DNA of 64,000 nucleotides from Isoetes taiwanensis (Eukaryota > Streptophyta > Lycopodiopsida > Isoetales > Isoetaceae): contig JAJEKV010000009.1 of NCBI GenBank assembly GCA_021234155.1, forward strand, positions 11,044,546-11,108,545, read 5' to 3'. A model generated the notes under the pieces. The model had not been told where the DNA came from. It did not search any database and saw only the letters and a list, made by a program, of their open reading frames with translations. Positions 1 to 11,214 of this stretch are shown here, piece after piece (within the stretch, counting starts at the first letter, position 1; the number at the start of each line of letters is the position of its first letter). Made by a program: the position numbers and the translations under genes.

Positions 1-384
1 TCGAATGCAAAGATTTGAGATTTTTTCCGGGCGTAGTGGTCATGACACTCCTTTAGATCCTGCACTTCCAATGCTTCACGGGCGAAGAAGAGGGTGATGA
101 AGGTTGTCCATTTTGTGGGCGTTATCTAAAATGGGAGGGTAAAATGTTGCCGGTTGCCATAGCGAGAATCATGCAGTCACCGATATCACATTCCATGTCT
201 ATCACACCATTTGAGGTAAATATTATCATCTCTAACCCTCGTCCTAAAGACTCTATTGATTTTGAATTTGTTTTGCGCAGACACTCTAGAACCTTTGCAG
301 CCCGGTTATTGGCCACATTATGATCTGAGACATGGCTTTTGGCTTTTGGTGTTCGAGTGGTACCACAAGAACCAATAGACACAA
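1..384 (+). CDS. Upstream exons of the FCP1-Ulp1 gene, copy A (zinc-knuckle-like CPFC exon)
   Basis: An open frame enters from the left edge and reads through an acidic stretch (GEEEGDEG) into CPFCGRYLKWEGK and ISHSMSITPFE, ending at a donor (gag/gtaaat, exon end 215). After an intron of about 65 bp, the acceptor ttttgcgcag leads to an exon encoding LEPLQPGYWPHYDLRHGF and FEWYHKNQ, ending at a gtaagt donor at 385. Only copy A has the CPFC sequence, because the array breakpoint (about 159) cuts this exon in B and C. A further basic exon lies at about 753-942 (KFETKDIQ, RNLDSQSNA in shifted frames). No family is recognised for this N-terminal part. The start codon lies outside the window. Confidence 0.5.
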
Positions 385-1003
385 GTAAGTCCAAAGAGGG
401 GTGAAAGCAAGGTTTGGGAAGTTTCGATGCTTGTACCCAGGTCTCTTTCATCCTGGCTTAGTCTCTTCCATCCTGGCTGGCTTAGTCTCTTTTGCTTGTC
501 CTGTTTATTGTATCTAAAGTGCCCCCTGGGATGAGATCGCTCGCTCATTTTAGGGGCACTTTAGATATATATAAACAGGAACATCGAAAAGAGAGTAAAA
601 AGCCTGGTGCGTGACCCTCTTGAATGGTTGTCAACTCACCAGGCTTGATATTGTTCGCTGCAAACAATATAGATTCGCTGCAAACAAATACCTTAACTAA
701 TGTTTACTGATGTTGTCACAGGTCTACTGACTTAGTGTTTGCAGAATTGCAGAAATTTGAGACCAAGGATATCCAATGCTTATCCACGCCTCGATCGCTT
801 ATGAGGCGCAAGATATCTCCTTGGCCACCTAGAATTCACCCCATTTGATACTCCTAAGTCAATCCCACCACGGCGGCATGGAGACTCCAAAACGAAATTT
901 GGATAGTCAATCGAATGCGATCGTACAGTAAGTACCCGATGCCACATACATGATTTATTTTTTTGTATTTTTCGTGGTCTTCCTCTATTTCAATTATGTT
1001 GCA

Positions 1004-1880
1004 GAGATAAATGCTACCGGAACCGAAGCCATGACGAAGAGATTCCTAGTGCATCTCGATTTAGGGGGGGAAAATTAATTCCCTTGAGATTCATTCTCGT
1101 ATGGGGTCCTTCACCGTAAAAAAGTTTTGGTGCCAATATGAGCCAAATGCGGATCACGGTGATGAAGTTGACAAAGAAACCCCGGATCCTCGGACAAGAT
1201 GCATCGCCAACGAGTCCAATACAACCTCAACCAACAAAAACCAAGAGGTTAAATCAAATTCTCCTTGTTCGGATTTTAATGGGGTTTTAGGCAAGTTTTA
1301 TGACTTGAAAGAGAGGATCCCTCGTGATCGGCCGAGCTAAGTGACAATCTAGAAATTGAACCATCAAAAGTTCGCATTTCCGGGCCTGGATTTCAGGAGT
1401 TCTTAGAATGGTGTTTTTCAAAATTTGAGATTGCATTGTGCTCCAAAGATGGCTAAGAGTAATGTTGACTTGTTGACGAGAAAGTTCTTTGCAGAATATA
1501 AGGGCATTTCTTTTATTTGGAATCGGGATTACCGCACCAACACAAAATTAAAAGTGGTTAATAAGCCAATTTTCCTTAAGGATCTGTCCAAAGTGTACCA
1601 AAATTTTGGAGATACCGTGTGACAAACACATTGTTGATAGATGATGATAGATATAAGGGTTACGCCCAAATTAAACACAATGATATGTCCAAATAGTTTT
1701 GCTCCGACAGGTTGGATTCCAATTTCCTTTTGGAGCAACTCAAACCATGGCTGGAGGGACTTAAAATTTGAGAAAGTGTGCCGCTTATGTGAAGGAACAT
1801 CAAATGTGGAACATGTGGGATTACGAAGAGTCGCGCAAGAATCCGCATGAAAATGCTCGAACAAGTATTTTCATAAATGA
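1004..1880 (+). CDS. FCP1/NIF-like phosphatase domain, copy A (frame broken)
   Basis: The protein fragments match the FCP1-homology (HAD-type) domain as found in plant FCP1-like proteins: VLDFNGVLGKFYDL at the nucleophile loop, FQEFLEWCFSKFEIAL, NVDLLTRKFF, FIWNRDYRTNTKLKVV with KPIFLKDLSKVY, NTMICPNSF, then an LKPWLEGL / VKEHQMWNMWDSEES-like end in shifted frames. The nucleophile motif is D-F-N rather than D-x-D, so the second catalytic Asp is Asn. In copy A CTGG is read as CGG at about 1270, which breaks the frame exactly at the motif; copy B keeps ttctggattt and an open motif. The domain ends at TTTCATAAATGA (stop 1878-1880) unless the gtatttt donor just before it joins it to the Ulp1 exons from 2000. 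A nuclear role is possible, but the substrate is unknown. Confidence 0.65.
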
Positions 1881-1999
1881 ATCTTGTAAAAAACTCTTTG
1901 AAAGTCAATATAAGTAAAAGAATTTCTATGATATGTGTTGTACTTTTCAATTTAAAATATTTGAATGGATTGTGAGCAAATGTTCTCGTGTGTGTTTAG

Positions 2000-3257
2000 A
2001 ACTAGAGATGATAGAGCTTGGCCAGTCCCACGACTATCTAAAGCCAAATACACATGTGGAAGTGGTCTTTGAATGGAACCCAAATAGCCGTGATTAGCTC
2101 CACCGACATCAAAATTTTGGAAGCTGATACGCAGTGGTTCAATGATCAATTGATCCTCCTCTTCTCAAGGTGATACTTTCATCTGATTTGTGATCATCAG
2201 GATTGTGCGCATATGTTTGCAGATACATGGAATACTTCTTGATTCTCCAAGGAATGAGCCATCCCTTTCATTTCTTTGACCCTCTTTTTCACTCGACATT
2301 GTCCAAGGACACAAATAGTTACAAAACAATAAGGAAACATGTGAATCTGGATAAGTGCCAGTACATGTTTTTGCCTGCTTGTGATGGACATCACTGGACC
2401 TGTTTTCTGATTGTAAACCACGCGTGTCTCGCACGGAGATATAAACCAGGGATATATCACTTTGATAGCTCGGGCTTGCATGGCAGAAGCAGACATATTG
2501 AGAGGTTAGTGCTTGCTCATTGCATTTTGCTGTTGTGGCACAATGACAACAAACTTTGAGTGCAGGTTCCTGGAATTGCTTGGACACAATAATTTCAGCT
2601 TTACAACCTCAGATGTTGTGAAAATTTCCAGAACGCCTCTTCAAACCGATGGTCATTCATGTGGCCCTGCCGTATGTTCGTTTATGCACAAATTTGTCAG
2701 GGGGTACTTAAAAGGAGTGAATATATTGTTGCCTGATCTAGTAAGTCAACTTAAATGCAGCAGACAAACCAAACTCTGTTATTGACAAAGTGTGGTTAAC
2801 TGCAGGTTGTGGACATTTCAGACCAGGATCTAGTTGATGTTAGAGTGTTCATGCTTGAAGTTTTAAGATTAGAAGCAACAAAAGCTGGAACTGAGAGGAA
2901 CATATGTAGGGTGAAAGCATGCTAGGGTGTACCATCTAAAGTTCTTTTTAGGGAGTGCAAAACTACCCAAAAAAGTACCCAGCACTGGGTACTAGGAACT
3001 TGCATTAATGTCTCAATAAACAATAAGTTTGAGAGTTGATTCATTCATTTTAGTCTCTAATAGTATTTTTATCATCTACTATTATAGATTGACATGTTAT
3101 TGACCTTCAATTCAAAAATTTTGGATTGATTTTAATGGGAAGAAAAAACAGAAAGTACCAGTTTTAAAAGTACCCAGTGTAGGTACTTTTGAGGGTTCAA
3201 AAAGTGGTACACCATAGCATGCTTTCACCCTGTATTGGGAAGTATGTAGGTGCATGA
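2000..3257 (+). CDS. Ulp1-like cysteine protease (C48), copy A, C-terminus hit by MITE
   Basis: Four exons can be read with GT-AG introns: 2000-2169, 2223-2504, 2566-2740 and 2806-3257. They give LEMIELGQSHDYLKP, then the Ulp1 entry motif TQWFNDQLILLFS, the catalytic His in CDGHHWTCFLI (about 2385), the Asp in YHFDSSGLHG (about 2455), and the oxyanion Gln and nucleophile Cys in QTDGHSCGPAVCSFMHKF (about 2643-2695). This is the full His-Asp-Gln-Cys set of SUMO/ubiquitin-like proteases. Ulp1-like genes are known passengers of plant transposons (MULE and CACTA types). The last exon is interrupted at 2909 by a MITE that adds a stop after a few codons, replacing the last residues (the uninterrupted copy ends IGKYVGA). 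The substrate is unknown. Confidence 0.75.
2909..3230. mobile_element. 322-bp MITE with 25-bp terminal inverted repeats
   Basis: The insertion is absent from copies B and C, where catatgtattggg is uninterrupted. It starts GGGTGAAAGCATGCT and ends with the inverse AGCATGCTTTCACCC. The inverted repeats extend about 25 bp with one mismatch. It is flanked by TGTA on both sides (2905-2908 and 3231-3234), a 4-bp target duplication. The interior is AT-rich and noncoding with a subterminal inverted GTACC-rich motif (AAAAGTACCCAG). The TIR resembles the sequence at 46639 next to the transposase-like gene, suggesting that family could mobilise it. Confidence 0.85.
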
Positions 3258-3474
3258 GTCACCTCGTACTTAAATCACTGTATATCTTTCTTATGTACAT
3301 AATTGTTATTGTAACCTCGATTCATTTCAATGAAAATTCATATTCAATTCATCTCACAAACAAAGGAATCAAGTGTTTCAGAAGAATTCAAATCTTCAAA
3401 AGAAATCAAGACAAACTCATTTCCACAGCTGAAGTACAAAACTTCACATGAGTTCTGAAAACTACAGAATGGTT

Positions 3475-5344
3475 TTACATTTCATCATCATCAGAAAGAA
3501 CTTCGGGTAAATTTTGTAAAATTTTCTCCTCATCTAAAGGATCCATCCTATATACAGTCCTGTTTTGACGTTTAGTTGGTGGCATGTGAAGTCTGATTGC
3601 CGCAGATCGTGTTGTGAATACTATGCCTAAAAGCGTCTTTCTTTGCAAAAATCATAGGCGCCGGTTGATCTTGCGCCCTTCTTGTAATACATACCTTCTA
3701 TGACACTATCAGCGGCGAGGTACCATGTTCCATTGAGTTGGAAGTCTTTCTCCACTATCCATTTTGGTTTTGTGCACATCGAGAATCCAAAATTCCAGAA
3801 CCCTCATCATTCCCTTTGAACAACAACGCGACAAAATTATCACCAACTATAAGTGCCTCTGCTAACATCGTGGGATTGGAGGAGAACAAGGACACAAGCT
3901 TTGGATTTCACGGTCCTCAATGTCGGCATGCACATTGGAGGATGGTACAATAACTTGAAGTTTCCAATCATCAACGTGGTGCTTGTTCACACAACTGTCC
4001 CACATGCCATCCAAGCGTGGCTGCGAAGCATGAAAGTTCCCTCGTGTATTGCAAGCTGCAATGGAGATTCGGGATTGAATGTATGTACACAATGGATCTG
4101 CCTAGTGTCCAAAATCCTTTCGCACCCATGCTTTCTTTCTATCTATATCCTCCACCTTGACTTCCCAAAAGAACCTTTTTATATTCTTCCTCTTCTTGGT
4201 TTTGGATGTGTTCATCCACTTTCGGATGTTCCACAAGTAAACATCTCTTCGACAACTTCTACCACTTCATGAGCATTACCCAATTTTATGCTGTTGTATT
4301 TTAATTGCAGTTGTCTTAACCATCTCTTCAACTCAGCAGCTTTGCCATCGTGTTCACCTTTCCCGTGGTTAGAACCAAAAAAATTCCACATCATATAGAC
4401 ATCGATTATCGTTTATGTACCTAGCCACAAAAGTAAAATGGTCTAGAAGCCTTGAATTGAGATCTTTGCACCATCACGAAAACACATAATGTCTCTTTGG
4501 AACCCTTCCTTTCTGCTCCGGATATTTGTGGTGCTTCATCAAGCGGTGTTGCCTAACAAAGTATCGTGTTCCCTATCATCTGATACATAGTAATGTAATC
4601 TCATCTGCCACTGAGTCATACTGATATGTTATTTGAACCAAAATGGTAATCTGGTTATTGACCCAGCGCATCGACTGCACCTCCTCTTGTTCCTTGAATG
4701 TATAGTTCTCTGCAAAATCCACTACCGAGAGACATGCATCTGGCGGGAGATTCTCGAAGCTCCTTAAAGCTGTTTTTACGCCATTGGTACCTGAAATTAT
4801 GCGGTGGAAAGATTTTTAGGCGCTCTTTTGGTTTATCCGAAGCTCCTTGGGTTACGTCTCATTGTCTTGATGAGTCGGTCTCCTACCGAGAACTTCGAGG
4901 CGTTGTCTTTTTCATAGTCAATGTACTCCCATTTCACTTTCCTCGCCACTTCCTTCCATGGGACCAGTCTGAAACTTCTTGATTCCACCACGACTCACAA
5001 TTTCCAAGGATGCACGCCTTCTTGTGAAACTCATCTAATTCACTCTTTGGACACAATATAGATCTCCACAAGCTTCCTGTACTTGCAATTTTATCTTTGG
5101 TGTGCCCCCATTGACCAAGTTCATGTGATCTACAAACATCGTAGGTGCAAGTGCAATTCTTCGGATGTTTGGTTCTCATCCCATTGAGTCCATCCACTAG
5201 CATTTGCATCCTCACGTGCTGAATGCAACAGCAACTATTGAAGTCTTTCAATTTCACAACAAACCAGGGTTTTAGCTTCTCAAAAGCTCGAAGACGAATC
5301 TTAATTTCTGGATGTTGGTCCAGAAACCTCTTGAACAATAGCAT
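3475..5344 (-). pseudogene. Transposase-like gene, 3' part, copy A (HGKGEHDG family)
   Basis: Reading leftward from the acceptor tttcatgcag at 5345: LLFKRFLDQHPEIKI, RLRAFEKLKPWFVVKLKDF, a Cys/His stretch with CTCTYDVC and CILGNCES, then in shifted frames WEYIDYEKDNASK, MRLHYYVSDD-like, DHFTLWLGTQ, MMWNFFGSNHGKGEHDG (about 4341-4394), KLGNAHEVVEVVEEMFTC, and a C-terminus PLDEEKILQNLPEVLSDD with stop at 3475-3477. The KLKPWFV and SNHGKGEHDG segments recall DDE transposase-like proteins scattered through eukaryotes; family assignment is from memory. It is convergent with the Ulp1 gene. The 5' exons are not on this strand to the right; matching ones lie on the + strand at 46911-47639. Many frame breaks are present. 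Confidence 0.6.
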
Positions 5345-5385
5345 CTGCATGAAATGAGCGATGGCTGTTAGGATGTGTATACCAC

Positions 5386-5851
5386 ACCAAACCATGCACC
5401 ATACCATGCCCCACACTCATCATATTCACCAGAACGAGCACCTTAGTGCTGTGTACACACACCACACACCACACCACACCCCACCACACACCATACCATT
5501 CACCACACACCATACACCAAATGGTGGAGTGTGGAGTGGTGGTGGAGTGTGGTTGTGGTGGTGGTGGAGTGTGGTGGTGGGGGGTGGTGGTGGTGGATTG
5601 TGGTGGTGGTGGGGTGTGTGGTGGGGGGTGGTGGTGGAGTGGTGTGTGGTGGTGTGGTGGTGGGGGTGGTGGTGGTGGTGTGTGTAGTGGTGTGTGGTGC
5701 TATGATGTGGTGTGGTGGAGTGTGGTGGTGGGGTGTGGTGGTGGTGGTGGTGTGTGGTGGAGTGTGGTGGTGGTGGAGTGTGGTGGGGGGGTGTAGTGGT
5801 GGTGGTGTGGTGTGGTGTTGTGGATTGTGGTGTGATGTGGTGGTGGTGGTG
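5386..5851. repeat. CAC-to-GTG microsatellite with strand switch, copy A
   Basis: CACCACAC-rich sequence (5456-5518) turns at accaaatggt into GTGGTGG-rich sequence (5521-5851), making an imperfect giant inverted repeat whose right arm is long and G-rich. It lies in the presumed intron of the transposase-like gene, immediately left of the CACTA element. The GGTGGTGG runs could form G-quadruplexes. The long His/Pro or Val/Trp/Gly open frames here are compositional artefacts. Confidence 0.9.
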
Positions 5852-8800
5852 CACTACAAGAGAATGAGGGTTTTTGTCGAGGAAAAATGCGTCGGATGGT
5901 CTTCATAAAATAGACAGGACAAGCGTCTAGATCCCTCTTGGTGGCGATTTATCGGCGAATATTATCGGCGATTGAGTGTCGGAAAAATCGTCCCGAAAAA
6001 ATCGTCAATTCTTCGGCGATTGAGTGTCGGAAAAATCGTCGAGTTCTTCGGCGATTGAGTGTCGGAAAAATCGTCGGGAAAAACGTCATAAAAATCGTCA
6101 GAAAAATCGTCAGACAAATCGTCACAATTTTTGTCAGAAAAATCGTCATAATTTTCGTCAAAAAAATCGTCAAATCTTTCATCATTTTTTCTTTTGCGAG
6201 GGGTCTATTTGCATTTTGTCCGGATTTTTCATTTTGTCTGCAATTCTGAATTTTGTATCGATTTGCACTTCCTCTTCATTATCTATTTAGTAATGCGCCT
6301 GAGTTTAACATGAATGTAGGCTAGAAGTTATGAATAAATAATAGCAACTGTAAAACAAGGACTCCTTTATTTGAATGTAATCATAGTTACATGTAACAAT
6401 CTTTACAACGCCAACAAGTAAAATGTGGCAAGATGCTTCTTCTTCAAAACATGTTCTATAAACAAGTAGCCTGCAACCTGCAACCTCCAACAATAGAATG
6501 TTGAACCAAGCAATAGCAAAGTCTTGTGATGGTGAATGCGAAGGAGCGATCCCTCTTCGATAAGCCCCTTCTCTTCATCGCTTTTTGCAACATTTGATAA
6601 ATAACCCCCTGCCAACAACCCGGACATTATGGTCAGTCTTAAAGACAGAAAGAAAATAGTGATCAATTGAACAAATCATTTTAAGGACGCAACCGCCTTG
6701 CAGCAAATTATGAACTTTCAAGGCCTCAAACATCTCATTTGATATGTCTATGAACCAGTAAGAAAAAATCAGCAAGAGAGAGAGATCAAGGTAAAGGAAC
6801 ACTGCTGATCGCATTTTTCTTGAAGGCAAAAAATTTCATTGTCTTTACCAGGACTCAACCACTTTGTAGCAGCTCATAAAATTTTAAGACTCGAAATGTC
6901 TCCCTTTATATGTCTATGAACATACCAAAATTTATGCTTCTAGGAACATAACAAAATCAAAATCAGAAAAATATTTATCAAACAGAGAGAGAATTAAAGT
7001 AGTGCTGACCCCCAATTTTGTGTCTAACTCGAGAATCATCAGATGTCGGTAATAAAAACATGGAAAGAAAGTCTGAGCTATTTAAAGGCACAAGTTTCTA
7101 TTTAAGAAGGCCTTCTAGCATTCTTAGCTTTCAATATAGATGTAAATGTTTGTGCTATAAATACATCTTACTAAGCTAAAACATAAAAATACAACTACAT
7201 AAGCAAGCATTACCTAAACAACTCGCTTTCACCTTGGGCGGCTGCCACTACACTTAGATTTTGTAGCATCTAAATACAACCGTATAGGAACAAAGCATGT
7301 AGCTATGGCCATTAATTCCAGCATATCCATATCCAGTTCAATAAGAACTCGAACTATCAGCATTTAGCATTCTCTCAAATATGCATTTGGCACTTTAAGA
7401 AACCATGTAAGCAGCATTTCTATTTTCTTACATACCTTAAAATTTTATCATGATAATCGAAGCCATTTCCGCCTTAGAAATTTATTGAAATCTGCCAAAC
7501 ATTACCATAAAAAACATTCTCCAACACGATTAGAAGCATGGAAGCTTGTTCTTGCACCATAACCAAGGACATATGTTCAATTTAATATGAATACTAGAAA
7601 CCTTAAAACTTTCCATGGCTGAAACTAAGCATTCAGGCTAAAGTACCTATATTACTATAGGCTAACCTGAAAATATGCGCCCGGACAATAATAATTATTC
7701 CTGCCATTTGAGTGTCCACGCTGCACCAGGGCTGCAACAGAGGGCCTGTTTGTCAACAACCGTTTGTCACAATTTTTGGATCTGGCAGGCCCATTTTCGG
7801 ATCTCTATTCAACCTATTTATGAACATTTAAGACCATTTTCATGACATCTTTCTAAAACTCTATCTTTTTGCCAATGAAGCAAGAATCTTGCAAAGGTTT
7901 CACATTCTAGATCATATATTATTTCTCAAATGTAAAATTGTAAAACCATAAGAACCAACCTGGTTTATTTGCTCCAAGCTTCTGTATTTTGTCATGATCT
8001 GGCACAACTGAACTGAAGCCCAAAAGCGAGCCGTTTTAGCACAAGTCTCTATCACCTTGGTACAAATGAGCTTTTTTTAGTCGTTTCAAAGCACAAAGGC
8101 CCTTTTCGGCAGAACTGGACCACCTGGTCTTGGCACATCACAGGTTCAGGCTATCTGCAGATGTGTAGGCGGCCATTTTAGGCAGAAGTATTTGCACAGT
8201 TAAGCACCTAGGCTTATTAGCATAACACAGCTATCAACAAATGGATCTAGGTATACCGGAACATAACCAAATCGGTAGCCTAACAGATCCGACAGGCTAT
8301 TTTCGCATGGCATAGAAGTCCAGCTTATTTTTCGACTGCAACAGGCAAATTCAACAAGTATTTTTTGCTACTGTCACTCCATGTTTGCTGCGATCACAGA
8401 GGCCGCTTGGCTGCCATGGACAAAATCCATTTTTGCGAAACCACATATGCCCTAAATCGACCTTGCAAGTTTTCAAAGGTCAGACGTTCACCATTATTAG
8501 TTCTTTGGCAAGAATACCATCAAATTTTTGTAAAGGACATGTGTAACCTTATGACACTCAGGAAGCCAAATAGTTACCTACACCAGCAATTCTGGGGCAG
8601 AATTCAGATTTAATTTTCTTGTCAAATGTCACCAAATAGAAAGCATTTTGTATTTCTACAATATTACTTATCATTGTCAACCATTAAAACATTGTGCGGG
8701 GTTTGAACCCCTATTTGCGCTTTGTGTTGCTAAAGAGCATTCTCAAGCATTTTGCCAAATGCAGCTACAAGCACGAAATATGGCTAAAAAACTAAAAGGC

Positions 8801-9687
8801 AATAAGCCTTAACTTTTTTTTAAAAACAATATACGATATCCATTAAGGATCATGAAAGTTTGAAGGGTTAAATATTCCCCATTATCCATTTTTTTGCCAA
8901 ATACAAGGCCTTAGAGTTATCCCCAAAGTAGTATTATTATTTGTTATCCATGTCATCTTCTTGTTTCTATCCATGCCATCTTTCAATCATTTGACGGTTC
9001 ATGTGTACCAACCTTGTCATATGTCTTGTTCCCAAGTGGGCATCCAGCCTAGGAACTTGTGAAAATCCTATACTGAATTTCCTCATATAGTTCATAGTTC
9101 ATCATTCCTTATAAATTTCAATAAAACTATATTCAACTTCTAGATATCATAGCTAAGCGTCAGATCGTTTGACAATTCAAAGACTAAAGTCTTTTTAGAA
9201 AATAGTGGCAACAAACCTAAAATACTAGTTAGGGATGGAAACTTGCGGATTGTTTTCCCCAAAAACTTAAATAATACATCATTGGACGGTCGAGGGGTTA
9301 GCTTTTCAAAATATCAAATGTCATCTACAACGGACTCGTAAATGAAATGTTATGACTAAAATTGTAATAGTGCTATCTTCTGACGTATTCTCTGAAGATT
9401 TTTCGACGATAAACTTGACACAAATTTTGGCGCAAATCGGCGCTTTTTTCTTTACGCACTTTACGGCGCTTTTCTTGACATTTTTTACGAAAAAGTCGGC
9501 GCTTTTCGGCGCGCTTTTACGGCGCTTTTTCGGCGTTACATTTTAGGCGCTTTTTCGGCGTAAAATTGTCAAAAAATGCGTCGAGAAAAGCAATCGTCGA
9601 AAAATTAAATCGAAACGTCGTCGAGCAAAAATTTCTTTAGTCGACTGGCGATTTTTTTCGACAAATAATAGTCATTCTCTTGTAGTG
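5852..9687. mobile_element. Non-autonomous CACTA element, copy A
   Basis: The element begins CACTACAAGAGAATGA and ends TCATTCTCTTGTAGTG, a perfect 16-bp terminal inverted repeat, with GTG on both flanks as a 3-bp target duplication (ambiguous within the microsatellite). Subterminal regions carry many short repeats of the TCGTCAGA / TCTGACG type. Here these mostly read CGGCG or GGCGC, apparently altered at CTG/CAG. The interior (about 6250-9330) is AT-rich, and I see no transposase (TNP2-like) coding sequence. Short frames at 6403-6829 have no recognisable domain. It is therefore a non-autonomous En/Spm-type element, inserted before the array was duplicated. Confidence 0.9.
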
Positions 9688-9947
9688 GTGGAGGGGTGTG
9701 GCGTGGGATGTGGTGGGATGTGTGTGCATGTGGTGGTAGTGTGGTGGTGATTAAAGATGTGGTGGTAGTCTATGGTGGTGGGATAGATGGGGTGTGGTGG
9801 GGTGAGGGGAGATTCTCCGGATCATACATTAACATGCACACACCCACATGACACCATGGACATAGCGCAACCCACACCACACCACACCACACCACACCAC
9901 ACCACACCACACCATCCGCGACACCACACATCACATCACATCACTTT
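9688..9947. repeat. GTG-to-CAC microsatellite right of the CACTA, copy A
   Basis: GTGGTG/TGTGGTGGGATG repeats give way, after a short unique stretch with attctcc and catgcacacac, to a run of ACACC units (9868-9918) and TCACATCACATCAC. Homologous tracts flank the CACTA in copies B (19694-19960) and C (45337-45585), where the ACACC run has different lengths. Confidence 0.85.
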
Positions 9948-10129
9948 TATCCTATTTCTTCGACATAAAAAAATGGGCCTGCTTTTGCTCTCATAAACAC
10001 TTCGAAATTCGTACACGCCGATAATAATTACATTCCTCTTCTAATCATTAGAAAGGATCTGGGTCCTAAATCCTGTTCCTACGTCTGATTTTTGGCGTTT
10101 CATTCCCAATTCGCGCCAAATCGAAGAAG

Positions 10130-10363
10130 TTCATTCCGGCAACATGGTGAAGAAGAAACTGAAAATGCAAAGCAGTCTTTGAAGATAAGAATAGAATAGA
10201 ATATGATTTTATCGTAAGAAAAAAAGAAGGATGAAGTTGATAAGCGGCACTACTTTGTACAATAAACACGCAAGTCTTGATTTTAAAGCGAAAAAGACTG
10301 CAAAAATTAAGAAAAGGAAGACAAGGGCGGCACAAAGAAAGACTTCGAAACACATTTACAAAA
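10130..10363 (+). CDS. Lys-rich 5' exon at the A/B junction
   Basis: Homologous to the better copies at 20160-20372 and 45780-45989. One frame encodes a Lys/Arg-rich nuclear-signal-like segment (AKIKKRKTRA) and ends at a strong donor (gtaagtattc at 10364). In the array the next sequence downstream is the truncated start of unit B, so the exon could be spliced to the FCP1-Ulp1 exons of unit B. In the parental arrangement it is followed by the exons at 46059-46537. No domain is recognised. Confidence 0.4.
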
Positions 10364-11214
10364 GTAAGTATTCTTGTTCAATAGCAGAATGCAGTCACCC
10401 CAGATCACATTCCATGTCTATCACACCATTTGAGGTAAATATTATCATCTCTAACCCTCGTCTAAAGACTCTATTGATTTTGAATTTGTTTTGCGGACAC
10501 TCTAAAACCTCTTTGCGGCCCAGTTGTGGCCACATTATGGCCGAGACATGGCTTTTGGCTTTTGGTGTTGAGTGGTACCACAAGAACCAATAGACACAAG
10601 TAAGTCCAAAGAGGGGTGAAAGCAAGGTTTGGGAAGTCTCGATGCTTGTACTGGTCTCTTTCATCCTGGCTTAGTCTCTTCCATCACAGGTAGGCTTAGT
10701 CTCTTTTGCTTGTCACGTTTATTGTATCTAAAGTGCCCCACGGGATGAGATCGCTCGCTCATTTTAGGGGCACTTTAGATATATATAAACAGGAACATCG
10801 AAAAAGAGTAAAAAGCTGGTCGCGTGACCCCTCTTGAATGGTTGTCAACTCACCGGGCTTGATATTGTTCGCTGCAAACAATATAGATTCGGCGCAAACA
10901 AGTACCTTAACTAATGTTTCTTGATGTTGTCCGCGGGGTCTCTTGACTTAGTGTTTGCGAAGTGCGAAAATTTGAGACCAAGGATATCCAACGGTTATCC
11001 GCGCCTCGATCGAGTTATAAGGCGCAAGATATCTCCGGTTGTACCTAGAATTCACCCCATTTGATACTCCTAAGTCAATCCCATTTCTTGCGGCGGCATG
11101 GAGACTCCAAACGAAATTTGGATAGTCAAGCGAATGCGATCGTTATCAAAAATCTACCGATGCCACATACATGATTTATTTTTTGTATTTTTTTTGGTCT
11201 TCCCTCATTTCAAT

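Larger units (their letters stand above)
159..10380. repeat. Tandem array unit A (about 10.2 kb)
   Basis: First of three head-to-tail copies. Its left edge lies inside an exon (gccatagcgagaatcatgcag), whereas units B and C begin at the same point but are preceded by ttgttcaat, the intron sequence that ends each unit. The unit carries FCP1-like exons, Ulp1-like exons, an inverted transposase-like 3' part, microsatellites, a CACTA element and a Lys-rich exon. Copy A alone has a MITE at 2909-3230. All three copies contain the CACTA element at the same position, so its insertion preceded the duplication. Boundaries are good to about 10 bp. Confidence 0.85.

Noticed and set aside
5361-5908. Long frames rich in His/Pro/Thr or Val/Trp/Gly at 5361-5908, 15310-15878 and 38195-38678
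   Set aside because: They are translations of CAC/GTG microsatellites; both strands and several frames are open at once, and lengths vary with repeat number.
5940-6170. Biological hypermutation (RIP-like or deamination) as cause of copy differences
   Set aside because: Changes are indels and CTG-to-CGG or CTTTG swaps, not C-to-T transitions, and they patch in and out within one element.
6403-6829. Minus-strand frames inside the CACTA interior (also 16352-16633, 39214-39594)
   Set aside because: Frames differ among copies, have no domain, and lie in AT-rich noncoding element sequence.
8697-8712. tRNA B-box-like gggtttgaacccct in the CACTA interior
   Set aside because: No A box or cloverleaf around it; it is self-complementary by chance.
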